Notes: generated by a model not told the origin, from the letters alone. A stretch of 64,000 bases of DNA from Streptomyces roseoviridis (GCF_039535235.1 NZ_BAAAWU010000001.1:5518001-5582000), one strand, 5' to 3'; numbered from the stretch's first letter, positions 42,275 to 51,707 are shown. Program-made: numbers and translations.

Positions 42275-43536
42275 ACCGGCAGCCTCGCCGGGCGGGCCGC
42301 CACGGTCGCCGCGCCCGCGCGCGGCTCCGTGACCGTCTGCCGCCACAGGATCCGGCAGGCGGAGACTACGGCCGCCACCAGCAGACCGTTGCGGACGAGC
42401 AGCAGCGCGATGCCCAGCGGATCGCTGTCCCCGACGTGCGAGAACCACACCGGGAACTCGAACTGCGTCACCGCCGTCGCCCACAGCACCAGATACGCGG
42501 GCCGGTGCATCCGGCTCGACCGGTACACCAGGCACACCGCGGCCAGACCCACCAGCCAGATCATGTACTGGGGGCTGATCACCCGGCTCGTCGCCGTGAA
42601 CAGCAGCACCGCCACGAAGGCCGCGTCCGCCGTGGTCGACGTCGTGCGCCGGCGGGCCCGCAGCCGCCACACCAGCAGCCAGACGAACGCGGCGGCCGTC
42701 AGCACCATCGCCACCGTCGACACCGCCCGGACGCCCGGACCGAGGAACTCGATCGAGCCGTAGTTCATCCGCGCCTCGCCCGGCCAGCCGAAGTGCCGGG
42801 CCACGTGGAAGACCATCGCCCCCAGCGACTCGATCTCCGTGCCCCGGTCCCGCTGGAAGCCCAGGAAGGCCAGCGCCCCCGGCGCCGCGAGCACGCACAG
42901 CAGCAGCACCCCGGCCGCCGCGCCCGCCGCCGCCGTCCACGAGCGGAAGGTGGCCCGGCCGCGCGCGGTGCCGACGAGCACCAGCACCGGCCACACCTTG
43001 AGCGTCGCCCCGAACCCGGCGAGCGCGCCGAGCACCGCCGGACGGCGGACCGCCGCGAGCAGCCCCGCCACCGCCACCGCCGTCACCATCAGGTCGTAAC
43101 GGGCGTACGCGGTCGGGCCGAGCAGCGGCACGCCCGCCAGCCACAGCCACGCCCCCCGCATCGAGCGGCCCGGCCGCCGCCCCGCGTACACCAGCAGGCC
43201 GAAGACGAGCGCGTCACACAGCAGGGCGAGCACGAAGAACGCGGCCGAGTAGCCGAGGAAGGGCAGCAGCGCCGGGGCCAGGATCGGCAGGGCGGCGGCC
43301 GGCGGGTACTGCCAGGTGACGTCGTCCATCGGATACGTGCCGGTCTTCAGGACCTCGTACCAGCCCTGGTAGATCTGCTCGATGTCACTGGTCACGTCCG
43401 GCCCCGGGATGACCACGACCTTGAAGACGCACAGCAGGATCAGCACCCGGGTGAAGGCCCACAGGCCGAGGGGCCGGCCCAGCGTGCCGACGTACGAGCC
43501 CCAGGTCGTGCCTGCCGTCCCCACCGCGCCCGTCAT
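42154..43536 (-). CDS. GT87-family (DUF2029) membrane mannosyltransferase-like protein
   Basis: A 460-residue protein with about ten transmembrane helices and the DVTWQYPPAAALPILAP segment, a GT-C-type acidic loop. Mycobacterial relatives (such as Rv2181) add alpha-1,2-mannose to lipoglycans using a polyprenyl-phosphate sugar. The C-terminus is a Ser-Ala repeat from the hexamer array. The last 121 bases overlap the end of the MATE gene on the other strand. It is divergent from the PimB-like gene, whose product likely acts in the same pathway. Confidence 0.83.
   Translation of the reverse strand: MTGAVGTAGTTWGSYVGTLGRPLGLWAFTRVLILLCVFKVVVIPGPDVTSDIEQIYQGWYEVLKTGTYPMDDVTWQYPPAAALPILAPALLPFLGYSAAFFVLALLCDALVFGLLVYAGRRPGRSMRGAWLWLAGVPLLGPTAYARYDLMVTAVAVAGLLAAVRRPAVLGALAGFGATLKVWPVLVLVGTARGRATFRSWTAAAGAAAGVLLLCVLAAPGALAFLGFQRDRGTEIESLGAMVFHVARHFGWPGEARMNYGSIEFLGPGVRAVSTVAMVLTAAAFVWLLVWRLRARRRTTSTTADAAFVAVLLFTATSRVISPQYMIWLVGLAAVCLVYRSSRMHRPAYLVLWATAVTQFEFPVWFSHVGDSDPLGIALLLVRNGLLVAAVVSACRILWRQTVTEPRAGAATVAARPARLPVQADRDTSPASASASASASASASASASASASASTSASASS
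42161..42249. repeat. GCCGAM hexamer microsatellite shared by two gene tails
   Basis: About 15 imperfect copies of GCCGAA or GCCGAC in tandem. Read on plus they encode alternating Ala with Asp/Glu in the MATE protein. Read on minus they encode Ser-Ala repeats in the GT87 protein. Both frames stay open, so the array is coding on both strands. Confidence 0.85.
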
Positions 43537-43622
43537 ACCTGTCCTGTTCCTCTTCTGTCGGTCCGCCGGGGCGGAGGGTGGTGGTGCCGGGCTGGGGCGC
43601 GACCACGATACTGTCGGCCACG

Positions 43623-44765
43623 ATGCACAAGACCCTGATCGTAACGAACGACTTTCCGCCCCGTCCGGGCGGAATCCAGGCGTTCCTGCACAACATGGCG
43701 CTGCGTCTGGATCCCGAGCGGATCGTGGTCTACGCCTCCACGTGGAAGCGCAGCCGCGAGGGGATCGAGGCGACCGCCGCGTTCGACGCCGAACAGCCTT
43801 TCACGGTCGTCCGCGACCGCACCACCATGCTGCTGCCGACTCCTCGGGTGACCGCGCGGGCGACCGCGCTGCTGCGCGAGCACGGCTGCGAGGCGGTGTG
43901 GTTCGGCGCCGCGGCCCCGCTCGGCCTGATGGCCCCCGCGCTGCGCCGCGCGGGCGCCCGGCGCATCGTCGCCACGACCCACGGCCACGAGGCGGGCTGG
44001 GCGCAGCTGCCCGCCGCCCGGCAGCTGCTCGGACGGATCGGCGAGGGCACGGACACGCTCACCTACCTCGGCGAGTACACCCGCTCCCGGATCGCGACCG
44101 CGCTCGGCCCGGCCGCCGCCGCCCGCATGACGCAGCTCCCGCCCGGCGTCGACGAGAAGACCTTCCACCCCGACTCGGGCGGCGCCGAGGTGCGCGAGCG
44201 GCTCGGGCTCAGCGACCGCCCGGTCGTCGTGTGCGTCTCGCGGCTCGTACCGCGCAAGGGCCAGGACACCCTGGTCCTCGCCATGCCGGAGATCCTGCGC
44301 CGGGTGCCCGACGCGGTCCTGCTGATCGTCGGCGGCGGCCCGTACGAGCAGGACCTGCGCCGGCTCGCGGCCCGTACCGGAGTCGCCGCGTCGGTGCGCT
44401 TCACCGGCGCCGTCCCGTGGTCCGAGCTGCCCGCGCACTACGGGGCCGGCGACGTCTTCGCCATGCCCTGCCGCACCCGGCGCGGCGGCCTGGACGTCGA
44501 GGGCCTCGGCATCGTCTACCTGGAGGCCTCCGCGACCGGCCTGCCGGTCGTCGCCGGTGACTCGGGCGGCGCGCCCGACGCCGTCCTCGACGGCGAGACC
44601 GGCTGGGTCGTCCGCGGTGGTTCCCACGAGGACACCGCGGATCGCGTCGCCACCCTCCTGCTCGACCCCGAGCTGCGCGCCCGCATGGGCGAGCGCGGCC
44701 GCCGCTGGGTGGAGGAGCGCTGGCGCTGGGACCTGCTGGCCGAGCGCCTGCGCGAACTGCTGTAG
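43623..44765 (+). CDS. GT4-family glycosyltransferase, PimB-like
   Basis: A 380-residue GT-B enzyme starting MHKTLIVTNDFPPRPGGIQ. The donor-binding C-terminal domain holds CVSRLVPRKGQDTL, FTGAVPWSELPAHYGAGDVF and EGLGIVYLEASATGLPV, the EX7E-like motif. The closest relative I recall is mycobacterial PimB' (Rv2188c), which adds the second mannose to phosphatidylinositol using GDP-mannose. Gene order near fadD, SRPBCC and GT87 genes also matches. The ATG at 43623 was chosen (the frame opens 15 codons earlier). Confidence 0.87.
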   Translation: MHKTLIVTNDFPPRPGGIQAFLHNMALRLDPERIVVYASTWKRSREGIEATAAFDAEQPFTVVRDRTTMLLPTPRVTARATALLREHGCEAVWFGAAAPLGLMAPALRRAGARRIVATTHGHEAGWAQLPAARQLLGRIGEGTDTLTYLGEYTRSRIATALGPAAAARMTQLPPGVDEKTFHPDSGGAEVRERLGLSDRPVVVCVSRLVPRKGQDTLVLAMPEILRRVPDAVLLIVGGGPYEQDLRRLAARTGVAASVRFTGAVPWSELPAHYGAGDVFAMPCRTRRGGLDVEGLGIVYLEASATGLPVVAGDSGGAPDAVLDGETGWVVRGGSHEDTADRVATLLLDPELRARMGERGRRWVEERWRWDLLAERLRELL

Positions 44766-44771
44766 CCGACC

Positions 44772-44809
44772 ACCTCCCCGGCCCGGCTCCCGGCCCTAGC
44801 CGGGGAGGT
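44772..44809. terminator. Terminator between convergent genes
   Basis: Perfect 11-bp stem ACCTCCCCGGC / GCCGGGGAGGT (44772-44782 and 44799-44809) over the end of the lipoprotein gene; it serves both strands. Confidence 0.78.
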
Positions 44810-45320
44810 AGTCCGTCAGCGCGCACCCGTCGACGAGGAGCTTCTCGTTGCGGTAGCCGTCCGGCACCTTGAAGCCCTTCTCGCAGGTGAAGAGGAGGAC
44901 CTCGGACTTCAGCAGCGCCTTCGCCGTGGCGTCGTCGTTCGCCACCAGCGCGAAGTCCTGGCCGATCAGGAAGCGGCCGCCCTGGCCCTTGCCGGCGGCC
45001 GCCTTGTTCGCGCGCTGGAACTTCTCCATGTCGGAGACGGACAGCAGCGTGACGGTGTCCCGGGCGTCGTCGCCGCACACCGCCCGCTGCTCCACCGCCC
45101 ACGCGGGATCCTTCGCCTGGGCGGCCATCGCGCCGCTGCCGCTCGTGCCGGAGCGCAGGTCGCTGCACATCGTGTGCGCGGCGACCAGCTTCTCGATGGC
45201 CGCCATGTCGGGGGCCGAGGGCAGCCCGACGTCCTCGCCCCAGGTGCTGCCGCACCCGGTGACGGCGACGAGGGCGGTGAGGGCCGCGCCCAGAACGGCG
45301 GCGGTGCGCGTGAGCCGCAT
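44796..45320 (-). CDS. Putative lipoprotein of unknown function
   Basis: A 174-residue exported protein with lipobox VTGCGS after a hydrophobic signal (AAVLGAALTALVA). The mature part has four further cysteines (HTMCSDLR, RAVCGDD, LFTCEKG, DGCALTDY), which could form two disulfides. No known domain. The ATG at 45320 was chosen. It lies downstream of fadD on the same strand with 140 bases between them. Confidence 0.75.
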   Translation of the reverse strand: MRLTRTAAVLGAALTALVAVTGCGSTWGEDVGLPSAPDMAAIEKLVAAHTMCSDLRSGTSGSGAMAAQAKDPAWAVEQRAVCGDDARDTVTLLSVSDMEKFQRANKAAAGKGQGGRFLIGQDFALVANDDATAKALLKSEVLLFTCEKGFKVPDGYRNEKLLVDGCALTDYLPG

Positions 45321-45460
45321 GACTTCCTGCTTCCCTTGCGTAGCGGTGTTTCGTAGGGGTGTGGTGCGACGTGCCGGAATCGTCCGCTCCGGCCCTGACG
45401 CGCGCGAACGCCCCCGGCCGGCCCGGGAGTCGGGCCGGCCAGGGGCGTTCCGAAGAGCCG

Positions 45461-47257
45461 TCAGGCCCGGTAGATCGCCTCGATCTCGTCGGCGAAGTCC
45501 TTCGCCACCACGTTGCGCTTCAGCTTCAGGGACGGGGTGATGTGCCCCGCCTCCTCCGTGAACTGCGCGGACAGGATACGGAACTTCCGGACCGACTCCG
45601 CCTTCGAGACCGCCGCGTTGCCGTCGTCCACCGCCCGCTGGACCTCCGCCATCAGCTCCGGGTCCTCCCGCAGCGTCGCCGCCGTCGAGCCGGCCGGCTT
45701 GCCGTGCTCCGCCGCCCAGCGGCCCAGGAACTCCTCGTCGATCGTGACGAGCGCGCCCACGAACGGCCGCCCGTCGCCGACCACCATGCACTCGGCGACC
45801 AGCGCGTGCGCCCGGATGCGGTCCTCGATGACCGCCGGGGCGACGTTCTTGCCGCCCGCCGTCACCAGGATCTCCTTCTTGCGGCCCGTGATGGCGAGGT
45901 AGCCGTCCTCGTCCAGGGTGCCGATGTCACCGGTGTGGAACCAGCCGTCCGCCAGCGCCTCCGCCGTCGCCGCCTCGTTGTTCCAGTAGCCGGAGAAGAT
46001 GTGCTCGCCGTGCAGCAGCACCTCGCCGTCGTCGGCGATCCGCACCACCGAACCCGGCAGCGGCTGCCCGACCGTGCCGATCTTCTGCCGGTCCCACGGG
46101 TTGAACGCGGTCGCCGCGCAGGACTCCGTCAGGCCGTAGCCCTCCAGGACGGTGAAGCCGATGCCGCGGAAGAAGTGGCCGAGCCGCTCGCCCAGCGGCG
46201 CGCCGCCGGAGATCGCGTACTCGCCGCGCCCGCCGAGCACCGCCCGCAGCTTTGAGAAGACCAGCTTGTCGAAGACCTTGTGCTTCAGCCGCAGACCGAA
46301 GGACGGCCCCTGCGGGGTGCTCAGCGCCCGGCTGTACGCGATCGCCGTGTGCGCCGCCTTGTCGAAGATCCTGCCCTTGCCGTCCGCCTGCGCCTTCGCC
46401 CGGGCCGAGTTGTAGACCTTCTCGAAGACCCGCGGCACACCGAGGATCAGCGTCGGCCGGAAGGCCGCCAGCTCGTCGGTGAGGTTCTTGATGTCGGGCA
46501 GACAGCCCAGCTTGATCGGCGCCATCACCGAGGCGACCTCGACGAGCCGCCCGAAGACGTGCGCCGCCGGCAGGAAGAGCAGCACCGAGCACTCGCCCGT
46601 GCGGAACAGCGGCTTCAGCCGCTCGACCACGTTGCCGCACTCGGCGAAGAAGGCCCGGTGGGTCAGCACACAGCCCTTGGGGCGGCCGGTGGTGCCCGAG
46701 GTGTAGACGATGGTCGCCGGGTCGTCCGCGTGCGCCGAGGACATCCGCTGGTCGAGCAGTTCGTCGGAGACGTCCGCGCCCTCGGCGGTGAGGCGCGCGA
46801 TCGCGTCCGCCTCGATCTGCCGGACGCCCTTCAGGGCCGGCAGGTTCGCCCGTACCGACTCCACCGAGGTCTCGTGCGCCGCGGTCTCCACGAGGGCCAG
46901 CGAGGCGCCCGAGTCGCCGAGGATCCACTGGATCTGTTCCGGCGAGCTCGTCTCGTAGACCGGCACGGTCACCGCGCCCGCGCTCCAGATCGCGAAGTCC
47001 AGGAGCACCCACTCGTAGCGCGTCCGGGACAGCAGCGCGACCCGGTCGCCCGGCTCCACGCCGGCGGCGATCAGACCCTTGGCCGCCCCGCGGACCTCGG
47101 CGAGGAACTGCTGCGCGGTGACGTCCGTCCAGACACCGGCCACCTTGCGCCCCATCACGGCGACGTCTGGGTGCTGGGAGGCGTTGCGGCGGATGAGATC
47201 CGTCAGGTTGCCGTCCGTGGGGACCTCGTACAGGGCCGGAAGGCTGAACTCGCGCAA
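45461..47257 (-). CDS. Long-chain fatty-acid--CoA ligase (FadD15-like)
   Basis: A 598-residue acyl-CoA synthetase of the ANL superfamily. The AMP-binding motif is TIVYTSGTTGRPKGCVLTH. GYGLTESCAA and GWFHTGDIGTLDEDGYLAITGRKKE are the A5/A8 regions. It activates long-chain fatty acids with ATP and CoA. The start is TTG at 47257 (MREFSLPALYEVP), with AGGAGC 9 bases upstream. The mycobacterial homologue FadD15 is encoded near PimB', in agreement with this order. Confidence 0.92.
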   Translation of the reverse strand: MREFSLPALYEVPTDGNLTDLIRRNASQHPDVAVMGRKVAGVWTDVTAQQFLAEVRGAAKGLIAAGVEPGDRVALLSRTRYEWVLLDFAIWSAGAVTVPVYETSSPEQIQWILGDSGASLALVETAAHETSVESVRANLPALKGVRQIEADAIARLTAEGADVSDELLDQRMSSAHADDPATIVYTSGTTGRPKGCVLTHRAFFAECGNVVERLKPLFRTGECSVLLFLPAAHVFGRLVEVASVMAPIKLGCLPDIKNLTDELAAFRPTLILGVPRVFEKVYNSARAKAQADGKGRIFDKAAHTAIAYSRALSTPQGPSFGLRLKHKVFDKLVFSKLRAVLGGRGEYAISGGAPLGERLGHFFRGIGFTVLEGYGLTESCAATAFNPWDRQKIGTVGQPLPGSVVRIADDGEVLLHGEHIFSGYWNNEAATAEALADGWFHTGDIGTLDEDGYLAITGRKKEILVTAGGKNVAPAVIEDRIRAHALVAECMVVGDGRPFVGALVTIDEEFLGRWAAEHGKPAGSTAATLREDPELMAEVQRAVDDGNAAVSKAESVRKFRILSAQFTEEAGHITPSLKLKRNVVAKDFADEIEAIYRA

Positions 47258-47512
47258 GACTGCTGCTCCTCATCGGGCGCCGGCGCCACGGCTCTGTGTG
47301 ATGCACCGGTGTAGTCCAAGGTCGGGCAGGTGCTCAGTGGGGGTGAGCACGACTGGACTGCCCGGACGTTACCCATCAGTACGCGGTTCCCGATAGGGGG
47401 TCCTGCCGAGATGTTCCGTGCGTCACACATGTATGGCGTTGCTCCGCGCACAGTAGTCCACGGCTTTCCGGACTCCCAAGTAACCGCAGGTCGCACCCCC
47501 TAGGCTGGCGGG

Positions 47513-48280
47513 ATGAGGATCAACGTGGTCAGCGACGTACACGGCAACGCGGAAGCCCTCGCCCGGGCGGGGGACGGCGCCGACGCCCTCATATGCCTCG
47601 GCGACCTGGTGCTCTTCCTGGACTACGCCGACCACAGCCGCGGCATCTTCCCCGACCTCTTCGGCGCCGAGAACGCCGACCGCATCGTCGAGCTGCGCAC
47701 CGCCCGCCGCTTCGACGAGGCCCGCGCGTTCGGCCGCTCGCTGTGGGAGGCCCTCGACGTCGACCGCGCCACCGCCATCGAGGGCGCCGTCCGCCGCCAG
47801 TACGCCGAGCTGTTCGCCGCCTTCCCCACCCCCACGTACGCCACCTACGGCAACGTCGACATCCCCCGCCTCTGGCCCGAGTACGCCCGCCCCGGCACCA
47901 CCGTCCTCGACGGCGACCGCGTCGAGCTCGACGGCCTCGTCTTCGGCTTCGTCGGCGGCGGTCTGAGCACCCCCATGCGCACGCCGTACGAGATCTCCGA
48001 CGAGGAGTACGCGGCCAAGGTCGAGGCCCTCGGCGAGGTCGACGTGCTCTGCTCGCACATCCCGCCGGACGTCCCCGAACTCACCTACGACACCGTCGCC
48101 CGCCGCTTCGAACGCGGCAGCCGCGCCCTCCTCGACGCCATCCACCGCGTCCGCCCCCGCTACGCCCTCTTCGGCCACGTCCACCAGCCGCTCGCCCGCC
48201 GCATGCGGATCGGCGCCACCGAGTGCGTCAACGTCGGGCACTTCGCGGCGACCGGGCGGCCGTGGACGCTGCGGTGGTGA
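47513..48280 (+). CDS. Metallophosphoesterase family protein
   Basis: A 255-residue calcineurin-like phosphoesterase. Metal-binding motifs: DVHGN near residue 7, CLGDLV, GNVD (in place of GNHD), CSHIPPD and GHVHQP. The dinuclear centre is complete except for the His of GNHD, which is Val; the neighbouring residues are usual. Substrate unknown. It begins a plus-strand run with the SRPBCC, ATPase and DUF5304 genes. It is 255 bases from the divergent fadD. Confidence 0.85.
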   Translation: MRINVVSDVHGNAEALARAGDGADALICLGDLVLFLDYADHSRGIFPDLFGAENADRIVELRTARRFDEARAFGRSLWEALDVDRATAIEGAVRRQYAELFAAFPTPTYATYGNVDIPRLWPEYARPGTTVLDGDRVELDGLVFGFVGGGLSTPMRTPYEISDEEYAAKVEALGEVDVLCSHIPPDVPELTYDTVARRFERGSRALLDAIHRVRPRYALFGHVHQPLARRMRIGATECVNVGHFAATGRPWTLRW

Positions 48281-48368
48281 CGGCCTCGTACGGCCGCGCC
48301 ACGAGGGCGCGATAGCCTGCACACAGAAAGTCGCCCCACGAGTCGCGTCCATACGAGGAGCCCCCGCG

Positions 48369-48812
48369 ATGGCGGAACACACCAGCTCGAGCATCACCAT
48401 CGAGGCGGCCCCGGCCGAGGTCATGCGGGTGATCGCCGACTTCGCCCGCTACCCCGAGTGGACGGGCGAGGTGAAGGAGGCCGAGGTCCTGGAGACGGAC
48501 CCGGCCGGCCGCGCGGAGAAGGTCCGCCTCCTGCTCGACGCGGGCGCCATCAAGGACGACCACACCCTCGCCTACACCTGGACCGGCGACCACGAGGTCA
48601 GCTGGACCCTGGTCAAGTCCCAGATGCTCCGCGCCCTCGACGGCTCCTACCGCCTCACCCCGGCCTCGGGCGGCGACCGCACGGAGGTCACCTACCAGCT
48701 GACCGTCGACGTCAAGATCCCCATGCTGGGCATGATCAAGCGCAAGGCGGAGAAGGTCATCATCGACAGGGCGCTGGCCGGCCTGAAGAAGCGGGTGGAA
48801 TCGCCGAAGTGA
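48369..48812 (+). CDS. SRPBCC/START-like lipid-binding fold protein
   Basis: A 147-residue SRPBCC protein (polyketide-cyclase-like), starting MAEHTSSSITIEAAPAEVMRVIADF, with a hydrophobic-cavity helix at the C-terminus. Such domains bind lipids or polyketides without a fixed catalytic site. The mycobacterial homologue lies near an ArsA-like ATPase gene, as here. The ATG is at 48369. The next gene starts 59 bases downstream. Confidence 0.85.
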   Translation: MAEHTSSSITIEAAPAEVMRVIADFARYPEWTGEVKEAEVLETDPAGRAEKVRLLLDAGAIKDDHTLAYTWTGDHEVSWTLVKSQMLRALDGSYRLTPASGGDRTEVTYQLTVDVKIPMLGMIKRKAEKVIIDRALAGLKKRVESPK

Positions 48813-48871
48813 CGTCCCGGGGCCCCTCCCCGGGACCCCGCCCGGGGCAGGGGCGCCGGTACGGTCGGCGC

Positions 48872-50074
48872 ATGCGGATCATTCTTGTCACCGGGACCGG
48901 CGGCGCCGGACGCACCACCACGGCCCTCGCCACGGCGCTGGCGGAGGCACGGGCCGGCCGCCGCGTGCTGCTGGTGTCGGCGGACGCCGGGACCACGGCG
49001 GGCCTCCGGGCCGACGGGACCGGGACCGGAAAGCCCCGGCCGGTCCGCCTCACGGACGCCCCGGACGCCCCCGGCACCCGCACCCCGCACCTCCTCGTCC
49101 CCGACCCCGCCGCCGACTTCCGCCGCGAGTTCCTCGCCCTCCAGGCCCGCTCCAGCAGCGCCCTGGACCTCCTCGGGGCCGCGCCCTTCGAGGACGCCGA
49201 GCTCACCGAGCTGCCCGGCAGCGGACAGATCGCCCAGCTCAGGGCCCTGCGGAACGCGGCCGCGGGGGACTGGGACCTGGTCGTCGCCGAGCTGCCCCCG
49301 GTGCGCGAGGCCCTCGCGCTGCTCGCCCTGCCCGAGCAGCTGCGCCGCTACCTGCGCCGCCTGCTCCCGCCCGAGCGGCAGGCCGCCCGCGCCCTGCGCC
49401 CGATGCTCGCCCAGCTCGCCGGCGTCCCCCTGCCCGCGCAGTGGCTGTACGAGACCACCGCCCGCTGGGAGCAGGAACTGGCCGCCGTCCAGGACGTGAT
49501 CGCCTCCCCGGACACCGCCGTCCGGCTGGTCCTCGAACCCGGCCCCGCCGCGGCCGACGCCCTGCGCACCGCCCGCCTCGGCCTCGCCCTCCAGGGACTC
49601 GCCCTCGACACCGTCGTCGCCAACCGCGTCCTGCCCGCCGACTCGGCCGACCCCTGGTTCGCGGGGCTCGCCGCCGAACAGCACCACCACCTCGCCGCCC
49701 TCCGCGCCGCCCACCCCGGCCTGCGCGAACTGCCGCACCTCGGCCGCGTCCCGCGCGGCACCGAGGACCTGGTCCTCCTGGCCGTCCCCGGCCGCCAGAC
49801 GCCCGAGGCCCCGCCCGCCTGGACCGTCGAGGACCGCCGCGACGAGGACGGCATCCTCGTCTGGCACGTCCCGCTGCCCGGCGCCGTCAAGGACGGCCTC
49901 TCGCTCGTCCGCCGCGGCGACGAACTGCTCCTCGCCGTCGGACCCTTCCGCCGCGCCGTCCCCCTCCCGCCCGTGCTGCGCCGCTGCACCGTCACCGGCG
50001 CCGGACTCGTCGACGGCGACCTGCGCATCCGCTTCGCCCCCGACCCGGGCCTCTGGCCGAGGAGCACTCCCTGA
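48872..50074 (+). CDS. ArsA/GET3-like ATPase with a degenerate P-loop
   Basis: A 400-residue SIMIBI-fold protein. The deviant Walker A at residues 8-16 reads GTGGAGRTT, where active ArsA/GET3 proteins have GKGGVGKTT, so both lysines are lost (Thr9 and Arg14). ELPPVREALALLALPEQL and VANRVLPADS match the family. The C-terminal about 90 residues have no motif I can name. Loss of both lysines suggests weak or no ATP hydrolysis. It may act as a scaffold. It lies between the SRPBCC and DUF5304 genes; the mycobacterial homologue Rv2184c is also in this neighbourhood. Confidence 0.8.
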   Translation: MRIILVTGTGGAGRTTTALATALAEARAGRRVLLVSADAGTTAGLRADGTGTGKPRPVRLTDAPDAPGTRTPHLLVPDPAADFRREFLALQARSSSALDLLGAAPFEDAELTELPGSGQIAQLRALRNAAAGDWDLVVAELPPVREALALLALPEQLRRYLRRLLPPERQAARALRPMLAQLAGVPLPAQWLYETTARWEQELAAVQDVIASPDTAVRLVLEPGPAAADALRTARLGLALQGLALDTVVANRVLPADSADPWFAGLAAEQHHHLAALRAAHPGLRELPHLGRVPRGTEDLVLLAVPGRQTPEAPPAWTVEDRRDEDGILVWHVPLPGAVKDGLSLVRRGDELLLAVGPFRRAVPLPPVLRRCTVTGAGLVDGDLRIRFAPDPGLWPRSTP

Positions 50075-50125
50075 GCCGGGCGCGGGCCGTGTACCGTCGA
50101 CCGTAGAAGCCCTAAGGAGTACGTC

Positions 50126-50602
50126 ATGAGCGATTCGGACGCCTGGGCCAAGGCCTGCGCCGAGGACCTGGAGGCCGAGAAGGCCCGCCGCCGCGCCGAG
50201 CGCGGGGAGGAGCCCGGGTCCGCGGCCGAGGAGTTCCGCAAGCTCTTCGAGGCCGTCGCCGACAAGCTCTCCGGCACCCTCGGCGGCTCCCTCGCCGGCG
50301 GGCAGGCCGCCGCGACCGTCCAGCAGGTCGTCCACCAGGCGAAGGCCCTCGTCGAGCCCGTCATCGAACGCAACCCGCAGGTCTTCGACCACCTCGCCGC
50401 CGCCGGCAACGAGCTCCTCGCCGCGTACCGCTCCGCCGTCCAGGGCCAGGAGGCCCGCTGGACCCGCGGCGACAGCCGGCAGGCGGCCGGCGCCGCAGCC
50501 GGCGAGCCGGAGGGGCCGCGGGCGCAGGAGGGGCCGAAGGGGCCGGAGAAGCCGGACGACGAGGACGGTCCGGGGACCGGCCAGCACATCGACCTCGACT
50601 GA
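50126..50602 (+). CDS. DUF5304-type small helical protein
   Basis: A 158-residue, mainly helical acidic protein starting MSDSDAWAKACAEDLEAEK, with a 60-residue helical core (FRKLFEAVADKLSGTLGG) and a disordered acidic C-terminal tail. AAGGAG precedes the ATG by 7 bases. I take it to be DUF5304, an actinobacterial family of unknown function, often found next to the ArsA-like gene. Its context suggests it belongs to the same complex. Confidence 0.8.
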   Translation: MSDSDAWAKACAEDLEAEKARRRAERGEEPGSAAEEFRKLFEAVADKLSGTLGGSLAGGQAAATVQQVVHQAKALVEPVIERNPQVFDHLAAAGNELLAAYRSAVQGQEARWTRGDSRQAAGAAAGEPEGPRAQEGPKGPEKPDDEDGPGTGQHIDLD

Positions 50603-50680
50603 TTCCCGGACTGATCAGTACGGTCCTCCTCCTCGGGTACGGTGGGCCCTAGCGGGGCTCGACCGAAAACTGAGGGACAC

Positions 50681-51622
50681 ATGGGACTCACCATCGGCGT
50701 CGACATCGGCGGCACGAAGATCGCGGCCGGCGTGGTCGACGAGGAGGGCAACATCCTCGACACGCACACCGTGCCCACCCCGCCGACCCCCGAGGGCATC
50801 GTCGACGCCATCTGCGCCGCCGTGTCCGAGGCCGGCAAGGGGCACCAGATCGAGGCCGTCGGCATCGGAGCCGCCGGATACGTCGACGACAAGCGCGCCA
50901 CCGTCCTCTTCGCGCCGAACATCGACTGGCGGCACGAGCCGCTGAAGGACAAGGTCGAACAGCGCGTCGGCCTCCCCGTCGTCGTCGAGAACGACGCCAA
51001 CGCGGCGGCCTGGGGCGAGTACCGCTTCGGCGCCGGCCAGGGCCACGAGGACGTCATCTGCATCACCCTCGGCACCGGCCTCGGCGGCGGCATCATCATC
51101 GGCAACAAGCTGCGCCGCGGACGCTTCGGCGTGGCCGCCGAGTTCGGCCACATCCGGGTCGTCCCCGACGGCCTGCTGTGCGGCTGCGGCAGCCAGGGCT
51201 GCTGGGAGCAGTACGCCTCCGGCCGCGCCCTCGTCCGGTACGCCAAGCAGCGTGCCAACGCCACCCCCGAGCGCGCCGAGGTGCTCCTCGGACTCGGTGA
51301 CGGCACCCCCGAGGGCATCCAGGGCAGGCACGTCAGCGAGGCCGCCCGCGCGGGCGACCCGGTCGCCATCGACTCCTTCCGCGAGCTGGCCCGCTGGGCC
51401 GGTGCCGGCCTCGCGGACCTGGCGTCGCTGTTCGACCCGTCGGCGTTCATCGTCGGCGGCGGCGTCTCCGACGAGGGCGAACTGGTCCTCGACCCGATCC
51501 GCAAGTCCTTCCGGCGCTGGCTGATCGGCGGCCGGTACCGTCCGCACGCCCAGGTCCTCGCCGCCCAGCTCGGCAACAAGGCCGGCCTGGTCGGCGCGGC
51601 CGACCTCGCCCGCCAGGGCTGA
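50681..51622 (+). CDS. glkA: ROK-family glucokinase GlkA
   Basis: A 313-residue ROK kinase. GVDIGGTKIAAGVVD is the N-terminal phosphate site, the substrate loop is ENDANAAAWGEYRFGA, and CGCGSQGCWEQYASG is the ROK zinc cluster. It phosphorylates glucose with ATP. In S. coelicolor the glkA product is the main glucokinase and is needed for carbon catabolite repression (family knowledge). The ATG is at 50681. A hairpin at 51653-51692 lies between it and the EEP gene. Confidence 0.95.
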   Translation: MGLTIGVDIGGTKIAAGVVDEEGNILDTHTVPTPPTPEGIVDAICAAVSEAGKGHQIEAVGIGAAGYVDDKRATVLFAPNIDWRHEPLKDKVEQRVGLPVVVENDANAAAWGEYRFGAGQGHEDVICITLGTGLGGGIIIGNKLRRGRFGVAAEFGHIRVVPDGLLCGCGSQGCWEQYASGRALVRYAKQRANATPERAEVLLGLGDGTPEGIQGRHVSEAARAGDPVAIDSFRELARWAGAGLADLASLFDPSAFIVGGGVSDEGELVLDPIRKSFRRWLIGGRYRPHAQVLAAQLGNKAGLVGAADLARQG

Positions 51623-51652
51623 GCCACCGGCCGGGACACCCGTTCACGACCG

Positions 51653-51692
51653 ACGGTGCCCGTCGTGCCCTGCGGGGCGCGGCGGGCACCGT
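51653..51692 (+). terminator. Hairpin after glkA
   Basis: Stem ACGGTGCCCG / CGGGCACCGT around a GC-rich inner loop, followed by GCTTAGG. A plausible terminator without a T-run. Confidence 0.55.
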
Positions 51693-51707
51693 GCTTAGGG
51701 TGGCCCC

